64,000 nt of DNA, taken from positions 60,431,053 through 60,495,052 of the forward strand of contig CM060732.1 in the NCBI GenBank assembly GCA_030704615.1, written 5' to 3'. Of this stretch, positions 1 through 11,845 are shown one piece after another. Each line of letters starts with the position of its first letter. Position 1 is the stretch's first letter. Below the pieces are notes generated by a model. It made no database searches, was not told the origin of the DNA, and saw nothing but the letters and a program-made list of their open reading frames with translations. Origin of the DNA: Takakia lepidozioides (Eukaryota > Streptophyta > Takakiopsida > Takakiales > Takakiaceae). The translations under genes and the position numbers were made by a program.

Positions 1-215
1 TGACCCATAAGTTCTTTGAGCTTTCCTCGGATGTAATAAAGCACCATTCATTTCATTTCTTGCTGTTTCTTTAGCCCAATTACGAGCAGTAGTTGCTTTT
101 GGGCTGCTTTTTTACTTTCGTTTCATCTCCTCTCTCTTGCTTTTTCCAATTTTGTCCCATAAGCTCTTTGACCTTTCCGCAGACTTTATGAAGTACCATT
201 TCATTTCATTTCTTA
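1..215 (+). repeat. Two truncated LINE-B 3' tails
   Basis: Two copies of a 3'-terminal LINE segment recognised by tttgtcccataagctcttt followed by a variant of ctttccgcggacgttataaa and the tail catttcatttcattt. The first is cut by the window edge; the second occupies about 120-215. The same tail recurs at least seven times in the window, both orientations included. It is called LINE-B here because at 44985-45123 and 49574-49690 it is attached to a reverse-transcriptase body. The copies lie within or just beyond the last visible intron of the Patched-like gene. Confidence 0.7.
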
Positions 216-299
216 TCAGAAGTCCACTAAGACCATTTCTTTTATCTTATGAATCCAGATTCTAGACCGTCATAGACAGAAAGGTAACCAAAAGAATAC

Positions 300-3200
300 C
301 TGTCAATGTGACATCTGAAAGCCTGAGGCCATGGTCCACCTTTTTAAAGCCCAGGTATATCATGGACCCCAACAGCGCCGCAAACACCACAACCTGGATA
401 AATCTTGACAAGGTCAAACATAGTACTAACTTCAATGAAAACTACAACAAAGAACTAATATAGAACAAGAAAGACAGAAATGAATTGAAATGGAATGGAA
501 CTTTATAACATCCGCCGAAAGCTCAAAGAGCTTATGGGACAAAAGAAAAGAAAGAAACAAGAAAGAATAAAAGACAGAGAGAAGCCAGAAGCAGCCCAAA
601 AGCAACTACAAGAAATGAATGATATGAAATGGTACTTTATAATGTCCGTGGAAAGCTCAAAGAGCTTATGGGACAAAATGGAAAAATAAACATGAGAGTA
701 GACAAAACCAGAGCCAAAAAAAAAACACATTATCATGTCCACGGAAAAGGACAATTGAAAGAAACAAATAGGAAACAAGAAATGAAATGAAATGGTGCTT
801 TATAACGACGAGGAGAATCAAAGAGAAGGAGAAAGTTTTTAGGGAGAAAGGTTTTCTTCCACCCACCAAACACTTTTGTGGTCAACATACTGCCCAGAGA
901 ATACATGCAAAATCTGCACTTTGATGGTTTGGGCTTTACCACAGTGACTTTAAAAACGTTGTTCTCGAAGAGAGGGGCATAATACTTGGCCACCCAGCGA
1001 GAAACTGCAGAGCTGCCCGTGCTTTCTTGGAAGCCTACATCTGTGACATCCACTGTAGAGCGTATTTGCTCCTTGACTGGTGATGTGCCTGCATAAGTCC
1101 CTGTGATTGCATTTCCCATGCACAACTACAGTTCTCAACACTTGACCTGAGCGCAACTTCATTGTCCAGCCTAGATCTTCATTCCTTTGTCACTCACGAA
1201 ATCCATAAATGGTGAACAGCTTGGTATGAATGCCTCTTCCTCAGACCACACCACCCCATGTGGAGGCCATCACCTTTGAAATTAATAATATGATGTGATG
1301 AGGATGTCACCAAACTTTCAAAGGGTGCAAAAGCTTGTAAAGCTGGTAACAAGTTTAGGGTGATAACAACATACCTTCAGGAGCGGGTCCCTTTTTCCGC
1401 ATTCCAAAAATTAACCATAAGTTGGGGTCATTCAAATGAGCCTGAAGATAAAAAAACGCTGGTCAGATTATCAAAATTCAAGTGCTGCGGCTTGGGGGGC
1501 GTGAGGGAACTTAGACACCCTCAGTTGTATATCATCATACCCAACATGTACATGGAGTAATCTCAAAGTACAAATGAACGTTAAGGAGGGAAAGCAAGGC
1601 GGTTATTAGGAGGCCAAAAAGCCCATGGGGGAGAGAAAGAAATATCTTATACCTTGACTCTTCGGGCATCAATGGCCATGACAGGCATGAAGATAAGGAG
1701 CATCCCAAGTGTATGGATGGTGGCTGTGAGGCCCATTTGCCAACAAAACCATTGCGCTATTGGCATTGGATTCTGCCAAATCACAGTCCAGTTAGTACAC
1801 AACATTCAGACATGTTATGCACAAAATCATTCAGAACAAGTCTGAGTTCGCGAGGCATTGCATTTCGACCACTAGAGGTTTTGTTTGTGATGTATCCGTG
1901 AACATTCCATACACTTTTTCATCTTCCAGTGGACATAATGGAGTTCCTTCAGGAAATACTGGTGTCACTTTGGAGATTCCTCATCCTTAGCAGAGCGTCC
2001 AGCCACTAGGACCCACAGAGCATAACAGCCGCTATGGGGCCTCTGGTTTTGTCCAGGCCCAATCGATGTTAATGATTACTTCCTTTACCTATCTCTCACG
2101 GAGGTCTTCCGTTATGAGGATCAGAAATGCTTGGCAGCTTGCCTGCTGCACAAAGCCTTGACTCTTAGACAATCCCTTGAGCGTTGCTTTTGGGCTGCTT
2201 ACAGCCCCTCTCTTGTTTGTCTTCATCTTGTCGCTTCAGCTCATGAGCTTCCCCCGGACATCACAAAGTACCATTTCATTTCATTTCGTTTCTGTCTGTT
2301 TTCCTTCTTCTGTCTTTCCCCAGCACAATGCAAGTGCATCACCAGCTTCACTTCCATTTGGTTTGGATTCAAGAAAGTCTGTAAGACCACCTAGAAACTG
2401 CTAGTCAGAATGCTCCGAACTTAAGATAGGCAGCAGTAAAGGCTCTACTAAGGTCCAACAAGCTCACCAAAGAAGAGATAAAGAAGGCCGCCAAGACAGA
2501 AAAAGTGGTGAGAACAACTGAGGGTCCAGCCAGGGCCAACGCAAGTCGCATTTCACGTTCAGGCACAGTGTCACCGGGAGTGCTCAAAGCCTGGAGTGTT
2601 GGGTCCTCTAGAAAGTTGCGCAGTATGCTAACCAGTACAAAGACATCATCAATACCTGCATCAGAGGTCATCAGCTTAGCACAGGTTACAATTATCTTAA
2701 GAGAATCTATGGTGGACAAGTTATGCAGAAGTAATCAAATGGAACAAAGAGTTTTAGCCACTTGAATTGAGCTGGCAGCTTACCTTTCTGACAACAAAGG
2801 CACTGGATACATTTGAGCTGATACTTCTTAATAGACCTTGCAACAAATGTTTGAAATTGTTTCACTCAATTCAAAGCTACTGCAAATCTAACTTGCACAT
2901 AACACCTTTGTTCAGTTCGGAGTTTATTTCAACCCTCTTAGATGTTACCAGAAAGAACACCTGAGAAAAGAGTTGTGACTTGAGATTACCAAGGCCAAGC
3001 GCAAGGAATGGAACAACAGAGCCTGCCAAAGGAGAGAAAGAAATGCCGCAAAATGCAGTGATACCAAAGCCGGCCACGACAGCAAAAGTTACTGTAGCCA
3101 TGCCCTGCATCAACCAAATTGGATAAATTAACACTTCTCCCTTCATTCTGATAGTAGCAGAACAAGACCAACATTTGTTGGGGTCACGAAGGAAGAAGGG

Positions 3201-6200
3201 ATTGAAGCTTACTGTTAGTGCAAGCCAAGTGTGTGAATGCACAGGGTCACGAACGTCAACAAATACAATAAAAGCGTAAGTGGATGTCAGGACAACGCTG
3301 AGGATGATTTGCCAGAGTGGAGCTTTACTGGCATCTGAAATAATATCCTGTGAGGATTTCTGCACCCCACAAAGGACAGCAACAGTCTTCTCACTTCAGT
3401 ACGTAAATGTGGAAGGTTCCTCCTCACCAGGGCACTGCATCTCAAGATGATACTATGTTTCATTGGTGACCTTGCCTGATGACCTCGTGCCTAGGCACAA
3501 AGCTCATGGGCACCCACTTCCACCACCACCTCTGTGACTGATAATATAGCAACAAAGGGTTGGTAAATTTACGGGGCATCCCATTATTTCCACCCACAAA
3601 AATGGAGGGAGACCAAGATAGCTTCATGCAGAGCATCTAAGAGACCTTCTAAATGCAGAGTCTCATGAAATAGCAAACTAATCATGCATTGAATATTCTG
3701 CTGCCTGAAGCCATGCCAAGGCAGACCACAAGATGAAGAGAGTGAAGTCCACTTGCGTGTAAAAGTCAAAGATGAAGAAAGTATAATCTACTTGAATGTA
3801 GAATTCAAGCACCGGTTCTTAGCCACCTTCACATAAGAGATAGGAGTACCACAACCATAACATCCTCCCTGACCAAACCTGTAGGGTACACTACTCACCC
3901 ACATATTGAACTCCAATTGAAGGTCAGCAAATTTCTCGCCTGGCCCAAAGGAGGTGTTGGCTGTGTGCTGCCACATAGGTTCAAGAAAGTTGATCATCAC
4001 GTCCTCCCAGTCCTTAACCAGGTGTTCCAGAGCTATTGTATCATAATTAGTTCCAAGTTTAGAGTTGATGTACTCAACAAACAGTGGGTGGCCTTGGTGA
4101 TAGTTGTTGGACCCCCACCGAATCCCTCCTAGCTGCGAACAATACCAACACCAAGACCAAGTTAGATTGGATGACCTTTCTCACAATCACCATGTCCATG
4201 TCCCTCATAAAGGCTTGCACATTAGTCCCAACTGTCGTTTCTCTTTGAGCTTTCCGCGGACGTTATAAAGTACCATTTCATGTCATTTCTTGTCCTCAGT
4301 AAAATAAGAGCTATCTTGCAGATATATGGAGGCACGGATTGGATTCCATCGTTCGAGTTGAGGAAATTGCTTAAGTGTGCCATTTAGTGACAAAAACTAC
4401 ATGCATTCACATTTCTTCACCCCCTGCAACCTCTTCCCCCTCCTGCTTCTGTCAGGTGCATGGGCTTTTGCCTCAGGATGTGTGAACCTGCCCCATATGA
4501 CTACTCTCTCTAACTATTACACAATAACTCAATGGCCACAAGGCTACGGCAAACAACGTCTTATGAATACATTCTCTCTAACTATTACAATATGTTTGCT
4601 TTTAGTTGTAGTGCAAGAGAATGAGAGATTAAAAGCATTATTGGGCTCTGTACCTTGGTGATGTTGGTCCCAGAGGCATCGTACTCCATACTACCAAAGG
4701 ACGTCAATACGGGTATGTGTACTCCAAACCAAGTTACACAACACGGCAGCTTACCCCCAATGCATTGCACAGCCTGCATTCCAGTACGCAGTTGATCAGG
4801 TGAACACAAGAACAAATTCAAATCAACTGGATCCCACAGAGTTCAAACCCAAACACCACAAGTAGATCCAGAGGAAGAGCAAAAGACAGATTTGAATAAA
4901 GTAAGATATAAGGAGCATCAGACATCCACAGGAAGACCAAATAGCTTATGCAAAACAAACAAGCAATAGAAAACCAGGCCTATATCACTTCTCAACGTTT
5001 CGTCGAGAAAGCTAAGCTGCCGAGCATTTCTGGTCTTCATAGCTAAGCACGCAGTGGTCAGTAAAAGCACACCCACTTGAGCATCTGCAGGGTCCTTGTT
5101 CATATGACGTCCATTTTCAATAGCATCATTGAAGTGATCTAGTATCTGCACTCCCACCACAGGAACCACCAACCTCAGTGTTAACGATACTTACCATAGA
5201 CCTGCACACGCACCCATACAGACAGGCCTGGATGATGCCAGACATTTGTTGAGAAAAAAAAACACCATAGTGCAGAGAAGAGTGTAATGGGTTTTGCTTC
5301 CATCCCACTACAGTCAAGGCGTTCTTACCTCTTGGTTTGAAGTCATTTTGGAGTAGGGTTTGCGCCAGCGATAACCCCAGGTATAAGCCAGCTTCATAAA
5401 AGACTGAACTCCATTCAAAATCTGTTTGTGCCAACCATGCACCAGAATAATGAGAACGTCTGATTCCCAGAAAAATAATGTTCATCAATACTTCTTTCAC
5501 GCACTCAGCGCAACTCTGTAAATGGAAGCACATTGGGGTGAGAATCATACAACTGGAATATCCAGCACCTAGCACAAATGAGCCAAAAACGGGATACACC
5601 TATGGTACTAAATCTTCACTCCCTGTCATTAAGGGTGTAGTGTTTCTCACTTGAGGGATAGTCGTATTGGGTAGATTGTTCGCTGCAAATGTTTTGGTCA
5701 GATTAGCCTCGAGCAAATTAAAACAGTGAACAGGGACATTTTTCATGTTTGCAAAGGCCACTATGAGATCTATTATTGACAAGCCCGTAGCGTTCGCAAC
5801 ATCAGGCACCGGGTTTTCCAACTGTTTGAGCGCTTCTGGGTAGTCAAAATCTCCTCCTTCTTTGAAACAGTCCATGGGCGTGAGCTTTGTGCAGGGAAAT
5901 TTGTCAATGCCCCAACCTTGAGGCAGGCCAATGGATGTATTCACCCTACCCTCATAAGTCCAGAAGATAGAACACTCGGATAGGAACTGTAACCCCCACG
6001 ATCCCCAATTCCCATCCACAAGCGGGTTCACCCCTGGCCTGAGAGCGACAGGAACCAACGGCCTCTCACAGAAATCAGACTGCCACAAGACAGATACTTG
6101 GAGTAAGTAAATACACATGACATGGTGGCATAGGCAACAAGAAAATACATATTCTAAACCTCTCCTTCTATCCACTTCCCTCACCAGAGAGTGATCCTCT

Positions 6201-8860
6201 TCAGGACGATCAAGAACATTGTCCCTGCACCTCTGCTCACCAACTTTCAAAATCTTGAGGCTGAGCCTAAAGCCCTGGCCCTCTTGGGTCTAATTGCTGG
6301 GCACCTCACACACAGCAAGTTGATGTTTGTGTGAAGGACTTTCTAGAGGATATCTGGAGAAACCTGAACTAATTGTCTTTATCAAGGTAAGTCACACTAC
6401 CGGAGTGAGCCCCTCACAAAGATAGTTTCAGATCCCTTTTGTTCCACCTAAACTGGGCGTGGGGTCTATGGCCACAAGGCTACAGCAAACAACGTCTTAT
6501 GAGTACATTCTATCCACTTCCCTCTCCTCTGCTCTCTCAAACATTATACAAAACACCAAATTTTTGGCTTGCTGCCACCCACAAATGTTGTAGGAGCAGG
6601 TCAGGTCATGCCATGCTTCCCAGTCATCTGAGACCCAATGGTTCTTAGTCACTACAATTGCACTCTAATCTGTTCTGCTGTGTAGATCGCAATAGGTGCC
6701 AATATGCAGAACCCAATTGGAAGGAACAGACTTGCTGATGATTAGTTACCACCGCATTATAGTGACCTGCTGCTTTCTTGAAAATACAATTATGTATTCG
6801 AACCAACACACAGGAAAGGCCGATAAACCTTACATTGCCAAGATTGTATGTTGTTTTCCCAACAGTTTTTGGCATGCTCAGACTGTCATACAGGGGTGCA
6901 ACAGCACTTGTCAAGGCGTCCATGGATCTTTTCAGATCAATTTGATCATCTGCCGATTTCAACGACGTTACTGTGACTGACTCCTTCCGGGGTATACCCC
7001 CAAATCTGCCAAATCAGACATCACCGCATGAGCAAAAGCACAGACATAGGAAAACCCTTCGGACTGTTCCAGTTGGATGATCTAAGGCTTTCCACTGTCT
7101 GATGCAAACAGATACTAGAAGCCAAAGCCAACATGGGCACACATTGAGTCTCCATTGAATATGCCATAATAGCGCTTTAGTTCGGAGTGCCCTGAAATGA
7201 GACAATGCAGAGCCAAAAGAAGGCACACAGAGAAGGACGGCAATGGAACAGGGACCTCAGCTGATTTACTTAAGTTCACCTCCTAAGTTGATGGACGTTT
7301 TAACTCAGCCTTGTAACAAACATCAATTTTCCCCAAACAGCAAGTTGGGGAAGCATGACAGATGTATTACTGGATGCAGCATATCCACAGCCTACTGATT
7401 AAGTCCCTCTCAACTGGCCGTTGTTTGCTTGACAGACCTGGATTCAGAAATATGAACAACTGAAACAAGTTACCACATAGCCCAGCCTGAAGTTCGGGCA
7501 CCCACCGTTCATTGAAGAAGATCCGCTCTTCTACAACCCGTGAATTGTGCTCCACCCATAGCCTTTCCAAGTCTGTCTCTTTCTTTCCTTTGAGGATACC
7601 CACTGAGAGACCAGCCAGAAGCACGAGTCCAATTCTGAAAAGCCAAAAGAAATCAGAAAATTAAAATTATTTGGAAGTGGCAGGACATACGGCCTAATTC
7701 CACTTGCCAGGAGTCCAGGAATTAAGAGGCAAATTACACCAGGGATTTAAAAACCCTGCAGTTGGACCAATATGCTCCTGCTGAGCAGATACGTAAATTG
7801 ACTGTCATAATCTACTCGACTGGCCCAGTTCTGCTTATGACTCATTGGCCTGTCACACAAGGGTGGGACAGAGTTGAGAGAGTACAAGGAAGCCTTACAC
7901 AAGAGGAATCAATGGTTTGCGGGCAACAAAGGAGCCATAGCCAGAAAAGACATCATTCATAGCCAAGTGATATGACCCCAGCAGCCGCCGGAATCTGCTA
8001 ACAACCTGTACACCTCCAAATCACAGGACTGTATCCATCAGGCTAGGGTGGACATCAACCAGCCTGCAATAGAGGGAATCAAACTACCCTTGGCAAGTAA
8101 CTTTTAGGAGTACAGATGTTGGGATTCTGTTTCCTACTGAGTTACAAGGAGAGTGTCAGAGCGGGGCCCTGATTTCAACCTGCAAATCTTCTAAAGGACA
8201 TGTTGCATCATCCAGGCTGCATTGTCTTCAACCTTTCAAGATGGTGGGCATACACGCATTTCATTGAAATGGAAATTAGAAGCTCTGTTCAGACACACTA
8301 ATCGGAGATATTCACCAATTATGCTTTTGAGCTGTGAGGAAGGTCTGAAAATGACGTTGTCTAGCAGATCATTTCTGTGTGGGCATCTGACTTATATTGC
8401 ATGCAAGAAAAACACGTCATCCTTCTGAGCTTTCGCCCCCAGTGACAACCCCCACCCACAAATTACGAATTCATCACTTTTTGAAGAAGCATTCTGACTA
8501 GGTACGCCCTTCATCTCACACTCAAATTTAAGATCGTGCTCTAACATATTAACCTTGAAGAACTAAGTGTCGAGTTCCCATGCTGGATAATATTTTCCTC
8601 TTCCGAAGAAGGGGGAAGAAGAGGAAGAGAGGATACAGGGAACGACACAAGCTTGAGAGCTGTTCGTCTTCCTTCCCTTAAAACCATACTACTCCAAGAC
8701 TTCCATTTTGGAAAGATCAGAGAAGCAGTGTGACATGTGTGACGGGGAAATAAAGTGCTGGGTTGTCAAATCGATTACTCACCCCCATGGTTGAAGGAAG
8801 ATATTCAACAGGATTTTTTGACACACCCGACGTTGAGCGAAGTTACAGATGCATCTCCTG
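300..8860 (-). CDS. Patched-family membrane protein (sterol-sensing domain, RND-type), 3' end beyond the window
   Basis: A multi-exon gene resembling animal Patched (PTCH), a proton- or cation-driven sterol/lipid exporter and Hedgehog receptor. Exons with matching phases, 5' to 3': 8860-8783, 7634-7506, 7005-6834, 6096-5651, 5515-5329, 5138-5077, 4773-4755 (tentative microexon), 4721-4654, 4132-3899, 3359-3213, 3104-2990, 2655-2468, 1772-1653, 1088-940 and 393-300. Phases require one missing exon between 6834 and 6096 and one between 1653 and 1088; the loop between 4654 and 4132 may lack another. Diagnostic stretches: ETDLERLWVE after the first membrane segment, LTPMDCFKEGG in the first large loop (PTCH has TPLDCFWEG), PFLALGLGIDDVFVL in the sterol-sensing domain, and GLRLSDV after TM7. 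No internal stops occur in these exons. The start codon and the C-terminal half are not visible. NPC1 is less likely because the loop motifs match PTCH. The function in a plant is unknown. Confidence 0.82.
485..830 (-). repeat. Three LINE-B 3' tails in inverted orientation
   Basis: Three successive reverse-complement copies of the LINE-B tail, starting at about 485, 607 and 780, each with aaatgaaatgg and ctttataa next to ccgcggaaag-like and agcttatgggacaaaa sequence. The short open frames here are repeat-derived and not genes. They sit in the intron between the 1088-940 and 393-300 exons of the Patched-like gene, in the same orientation as that gene. Confidence 0.65.
1653..3359 (-). CDS. Patched-like gene: sterol-sensing domain exons
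   Basis: Four consecutive exons (3359-3213, 3104-2990, 2655-2468, 1772-1653) join in phase through GT-AG introns. The first encodes a membrane helix ending in DVRDPVHSHTWLALT, the equivalent of the SSD TM2 and its following loop. The second encodes two helices ending in PFLALGLG. The third opens with IDDVFVLV, completing the Patched/NPC1/Dispatched G-x-D-D signature, and continues to AGPSVVLTTFSVLAAFF. The fourth starts NPMPIAQWFCWQMG, matching the IPIPALRAF-type segment of PTCH, and ends in MAIDARRVK, the usual junction to the cytosolic loop. In RND transporters the paired acidic residues in this helix carry the ion relay; both aspartates are intact. Confidence 0.85.
2093..2300 (+). repeat. 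5'-truncated LINE-B 3' end
   Basis: This segment encodes the C-terminal peptide of the LINE-B ORF2 (YEDQKCLA, then LTLRQSLER) followed by its 3' UTR with ccccggacatcacaaagtac and catttcatttcatttc. The same peptide occurs at about 33340-33405 and 45050-45123. It lies in the intron after the 2655-2468 exon of the Patched-like gene, antisense to that gene. Confidence 0.7.
4233..4292 (+). repeat. LINE-B 3' tail fragment
   Basis: A ~60-bp match to the LINE-B terminus: ctttgagctttccgcggacg, then ttataaagtaccatttcatg. It lies in the intron upstream of the 4132-3899 exon of the Patched-like gene. Confidence 0.65.
4526..4590 (+). repeat. LINE-A 3' tail fragment
   Basis: Matches the end of a second LINE family (LINE-A): caatggccacaaggctacgg, then caaacaacgtcttatga. 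In longer copies this encodes the ORF end GHKATANNVL and its stop. Further copies lie at 6178-6520, 30910-32718 and 41860-42290. Confidence 0.6.
4654..8860 (-). CDS. Patched-like gene: N-terminal helix and first luminal domain exons
   Basis: The most 5' exon found (8860-8783) ends one residue before the TM1 exon, which reads IGLVLLAGLSVGIL and then KGKKETDLERLWVEH, the usual Patched/NPC1 junction. The next exon starts FGGIPRKESVTV. The exon 6096-5651 holds a cysteine-containing ectodomain with CTKLTPMDCFKEGG and two potential N-glycosylation sequons (NTS, NTT). The exon 5515-5329 begins SCAECVKEVL. A 19-nt exon (4773-4755) flanked by AG and GTAAGC is needed to keep phase before 4721-4654, which encodes SMEYDASGTNITK. 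The intron between 6834 and 6096 contains a LINE tail. The initiator methionine exon was not identified upstream of 8860. Confidence 0.68.
6178..6520 (+). repeat. LINE-A C-terminal fragment and 3' tail
   Basis: Degenerate C-terminal coding sequence of LINE-A in plus orientation: it resembles the IKGIVPVPLFTNF and LEAEPKALALLG stretches of fuller copies, then passes through stops to the GHKATANNVL-type terminus and the tail near 6465-6510. It sits in the Patched-like intron between exons 7005-6834 and 6096-5651, antisense to the gene. Confidence 0.65.
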
Positions 8861-10185
8861 CTAGCACAAAAACAAGCAACAGAGATATCAAAACATGACC
8901 TTACTTCATGGCTCTACTTCTAGGAGGTAATAAACTATGTTCTTCCTTTCTCAATACTCCCCACTGTGAGCCCAACTCAATGACGGGTTCCATACAGGAC
9001 CATTGGATGAGTTGTCTAATGCAGTCAAAAGTTTTAAGGTGCTGGTATTGCCTATCTAAGGTGTGAAGTTCGACTTGGAACAATTCAGACAAAGCGGCCC
9101 AGTGCGAGGTCTTGACTGGGAAACGACATTAAAGATGATCCTTTTGATTTTTCAAATCCGCAGTCTTGACGTGAGTACCAACAAGAGGGAGAGATGGAAA
9201 AGGCTATGGAGAGGGAACAAGGAGAGCACAGAGACATCATGACATTTGCACTGCAGCTTGCCCTTCCACACGAGAGTGAACTTCGATATCGGGACAACAA
9301 TACCTTCACAAGCGCACTGCCAAAACTATACACATGCCAAAAGCCTTGTGGTTAGTGACCCTGCCTTCCAGAATAGGTCCTAGTTTCATGACCATGTCAT
9401 CGATTAAAGTATCTTCTCTATCTCGTAACCATTTGCGAGGATGATCTGCACGATCTAATTGGCATACGACAGGCCCCCAAATGCATGACGCCTCTTACAT
9501 TGTTCATTTCCTTCCTCAGCTTCAATGCCGAGCGGAAAAAAATTCAGAAGTGACTCCTCAACGCATAGACGAGCGCATAGATATGAGATTGAACAACTGC
9601 CGAGTACTTTCTTGGTATCATGAGATTATAGCACCGTGATAAACACTGGCACAAGCTGTAACCTCATCGTGCTGCTAGAGCTGCACGCATTAATGACACG
9701 AACTGGGAACAACTACTCATCAGCTCAAGCTCAATTGCGTAGTAAGCCATCTTGAAGTATGACCTGGACGAAGAAGAGAGAAGAGAAAGCTCGGGTGCGA
9801 TGAATAGACGTGCACATTTGACGAGGACATCTCATACCTATTACCGACATGCCCGCAAGAGATCCCAAAAAAGAATCAAAGTGATTTACAACTACAGTCG
9901 AGGCCCACCATCCAAGAGAGAGCTCGCAAGTTAAGCTGAATTCCTGTCTGTAAGTGAGTTGGGAAGAAGACTCCCACATTGCACTAAACTACGGCTAATA
10001 TTGATGACAATCAATTGTACCTCAGATGCGAGACTTTCACTTCACAGTGCGATGCGTACACAAAACTTTAGCCTTGCTTAGAAACTGCGCAGTTTCATCT
10101 CTCTTGTAAAGTAGAGGCCGCCACCGCGGTATGAACAACTCTCTTCCTCAGGGACCCAAGCCAAGGATCACACAGTAGCAGTAGT

Positions 10186-10186
<1 letters not shown>
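8861..10186. other. Intergenic or 5' region of the Patched-like gene, no gene recognised
   Basis: The first exon and promoter of the minus-strand Patched-like gene should lie here. Short minus-strand open frames at 8901-9092 and 9085-9333 show no family I recognise, and I could not place a start codon whose phase joins the 8860-8783 exon. Confidence 0.4.

Positions 10187-10229
<43 letters not shown>
10187..10229. repeat. (CT)n microsatellite
   Basis: About 21 uninterrupted CT units. On the minus strand this is a GA tract upstream of the Patched-like gene; GA/CT tracts are common in plant promoters and 5' UTRs, but no transcript start can be shown here. Confidence 0.9.
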
Positions 10230-10232
<3 letters not shown>

Positions 10233-10499
10233 GAAACTGTCTCTCTCTGCGTTTATGGAATGTCAGCGCCGCAGCGTGCCCGCCTTCACTACATAATCCA
10301 CAAAGGCTGTCCACATCCATGAATGTTACGCCCATCCATCATACCAATTCAATGTAATCATCCAAACAGACAGCAGTTCGCTTTGTCATCGGTGAAGGTC
10401 CACGGATGGATGACTATCGGTTAACGAATTGGTTAGTAAACGGCTACTAACGACGTGCTAACATTATTCATCCATCCATGTACTGATAGTCATTTAACT

Positions 10500-10640
10500 T
10501 TTACTATTAAAGGTGGGTCACCTCTCCAGGAGCTAGTACAACACCCGACCTACTGCCACCCAGCTGGTTATAGGTTCAAATCCTGGTCGCCGCGCTGGAC
10601 TGCTAGGCCCTTCCGCGCCTTGCGTGTGCATCACAATGAG
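10500..10640 (+). repeat. Possible tRNA-derived SINE head
   Basis: Contains ataggttcaaatcctggtc, close to the RNA polymerase III B box (GGTTCGANTCC), downstream of gagctagtacaacaccc, which could be a degenerate A box. There is no foldable tRNA with an anticodon arm, so a SINE head or an old tRNA pseudogene is more likely than a functional tRNA. Confidence 0.3.
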
Positions 10641-11845
10641 CTACCCAAAAAAAAGACCAGAATGGATGAATTCTGGATGAATTTAGGGGGGATTCTCCCC
10701 CCGTGAGTACTAAACGTATTATAAACGAATCCAGATTCCAGGGTAAGTAACGGGATTCGTGTTAAGGCCAATTATGAGCGACACAGAGTGGAAATAAATG
10801 TGATCGTGGAATCATTTACTGCTCACTTCCAATTCCAATCCAAAACCCTAAGTTTCGTCCAGATGGTGTGAAGACGGAAGCTTCAGTTGGATGGATGACC
10901 CGATTTGTCATATTTCGCACGCTAGTGGCTGGCCTCTGTCAGCATAAATTCATCCGTCTGGACAGAAGTGAGTATTATGAACGACGGCTTGAGTTGCAGG
11001 CCTGGCAGGTTTGCCTACAAGCCTGTCATGTGCTGTCTGGAAGGCCGCATTACTGTTCAACAAGCCTGAAGCAAGCTAAAGAAAGCTCTTTACGCTCTAG
11101 AGGCTCAAGAGGCTCAAGACCAGTCAAGAGGCTCGGCTAAAGAGGCACCGTTTCTCTTGCTAGCTGATGAAGATGCCCCGTTTCTGGTGGGGCAGATTTA
11201 GAATAGATGAGGTCGGCGGCAGCAGTGGATTAGATCGGGCTGCGCCCACAGTGGCTGATCACAAGGAGCATCATCAGTACTCCAATGATCATCTGTTGTC
11301 AAGAAGCCTGAAACTCTTCTTTCTCTGGCTTCTCAAAGGCCTAACTTAGGAGTCTCCCCAAATTTTAAGAATTTTCACCGTTGAGTTTGAGAGATTATAT
11401 TATTTTAAAGTTTTTCTTTTCTCTATGATTCACTTTTTAGGCGATAAGCTCATGACTATCTAGTCTTTCGGTGTGTGGATATGGTGAATGAGGCCGAAAT
11501 GGAATGCCGAGCGTATCATGGTATATTTAGTCCTGAGTCTACGCAGTGTAAGAGTAGATAGATAAGGTGGGTTGTCTGCCATTCAAGCCAACTTGTGCAT
11601 TTGAATTTGCTACTACGGTACTTGTGGTCAAACAGTTGTCCTTTTTGGTTGAGAGTAAGTGACAGTGGTAATGGCTGTGTGGGGTAGGTCACCGCGAGTC
11701 AACATGGTGGACCTCGCTCCGATGTCGCTGAAGCCACCTGCAACCGGCAGCGTGGACCTCCTCTTATTCTTATACTTTTACCCCGTCACATACGGGATAT
11801 GTTCTGATCTGATGAAGCTTTTGATACTGAACAGTGAATCCATGA

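Noticed and set aside
495-869. Small lysine-rich and phenylalanine-rich frames near the left edge
   Set aside because: They are translations of LINE-B tail repeats.
300-8860. The minus-strand membrane protein as NPC1
   Set aside because: The sterol-sensing domain alone fits both, but TPMDCFKEGG in the first loop, the NPMPIAQWF segment and GLRLSDV match PTCH. The NPC1 loop after TM7 has a different E-Q-x-x-x-L-P-R-D-S pattern that is absent.
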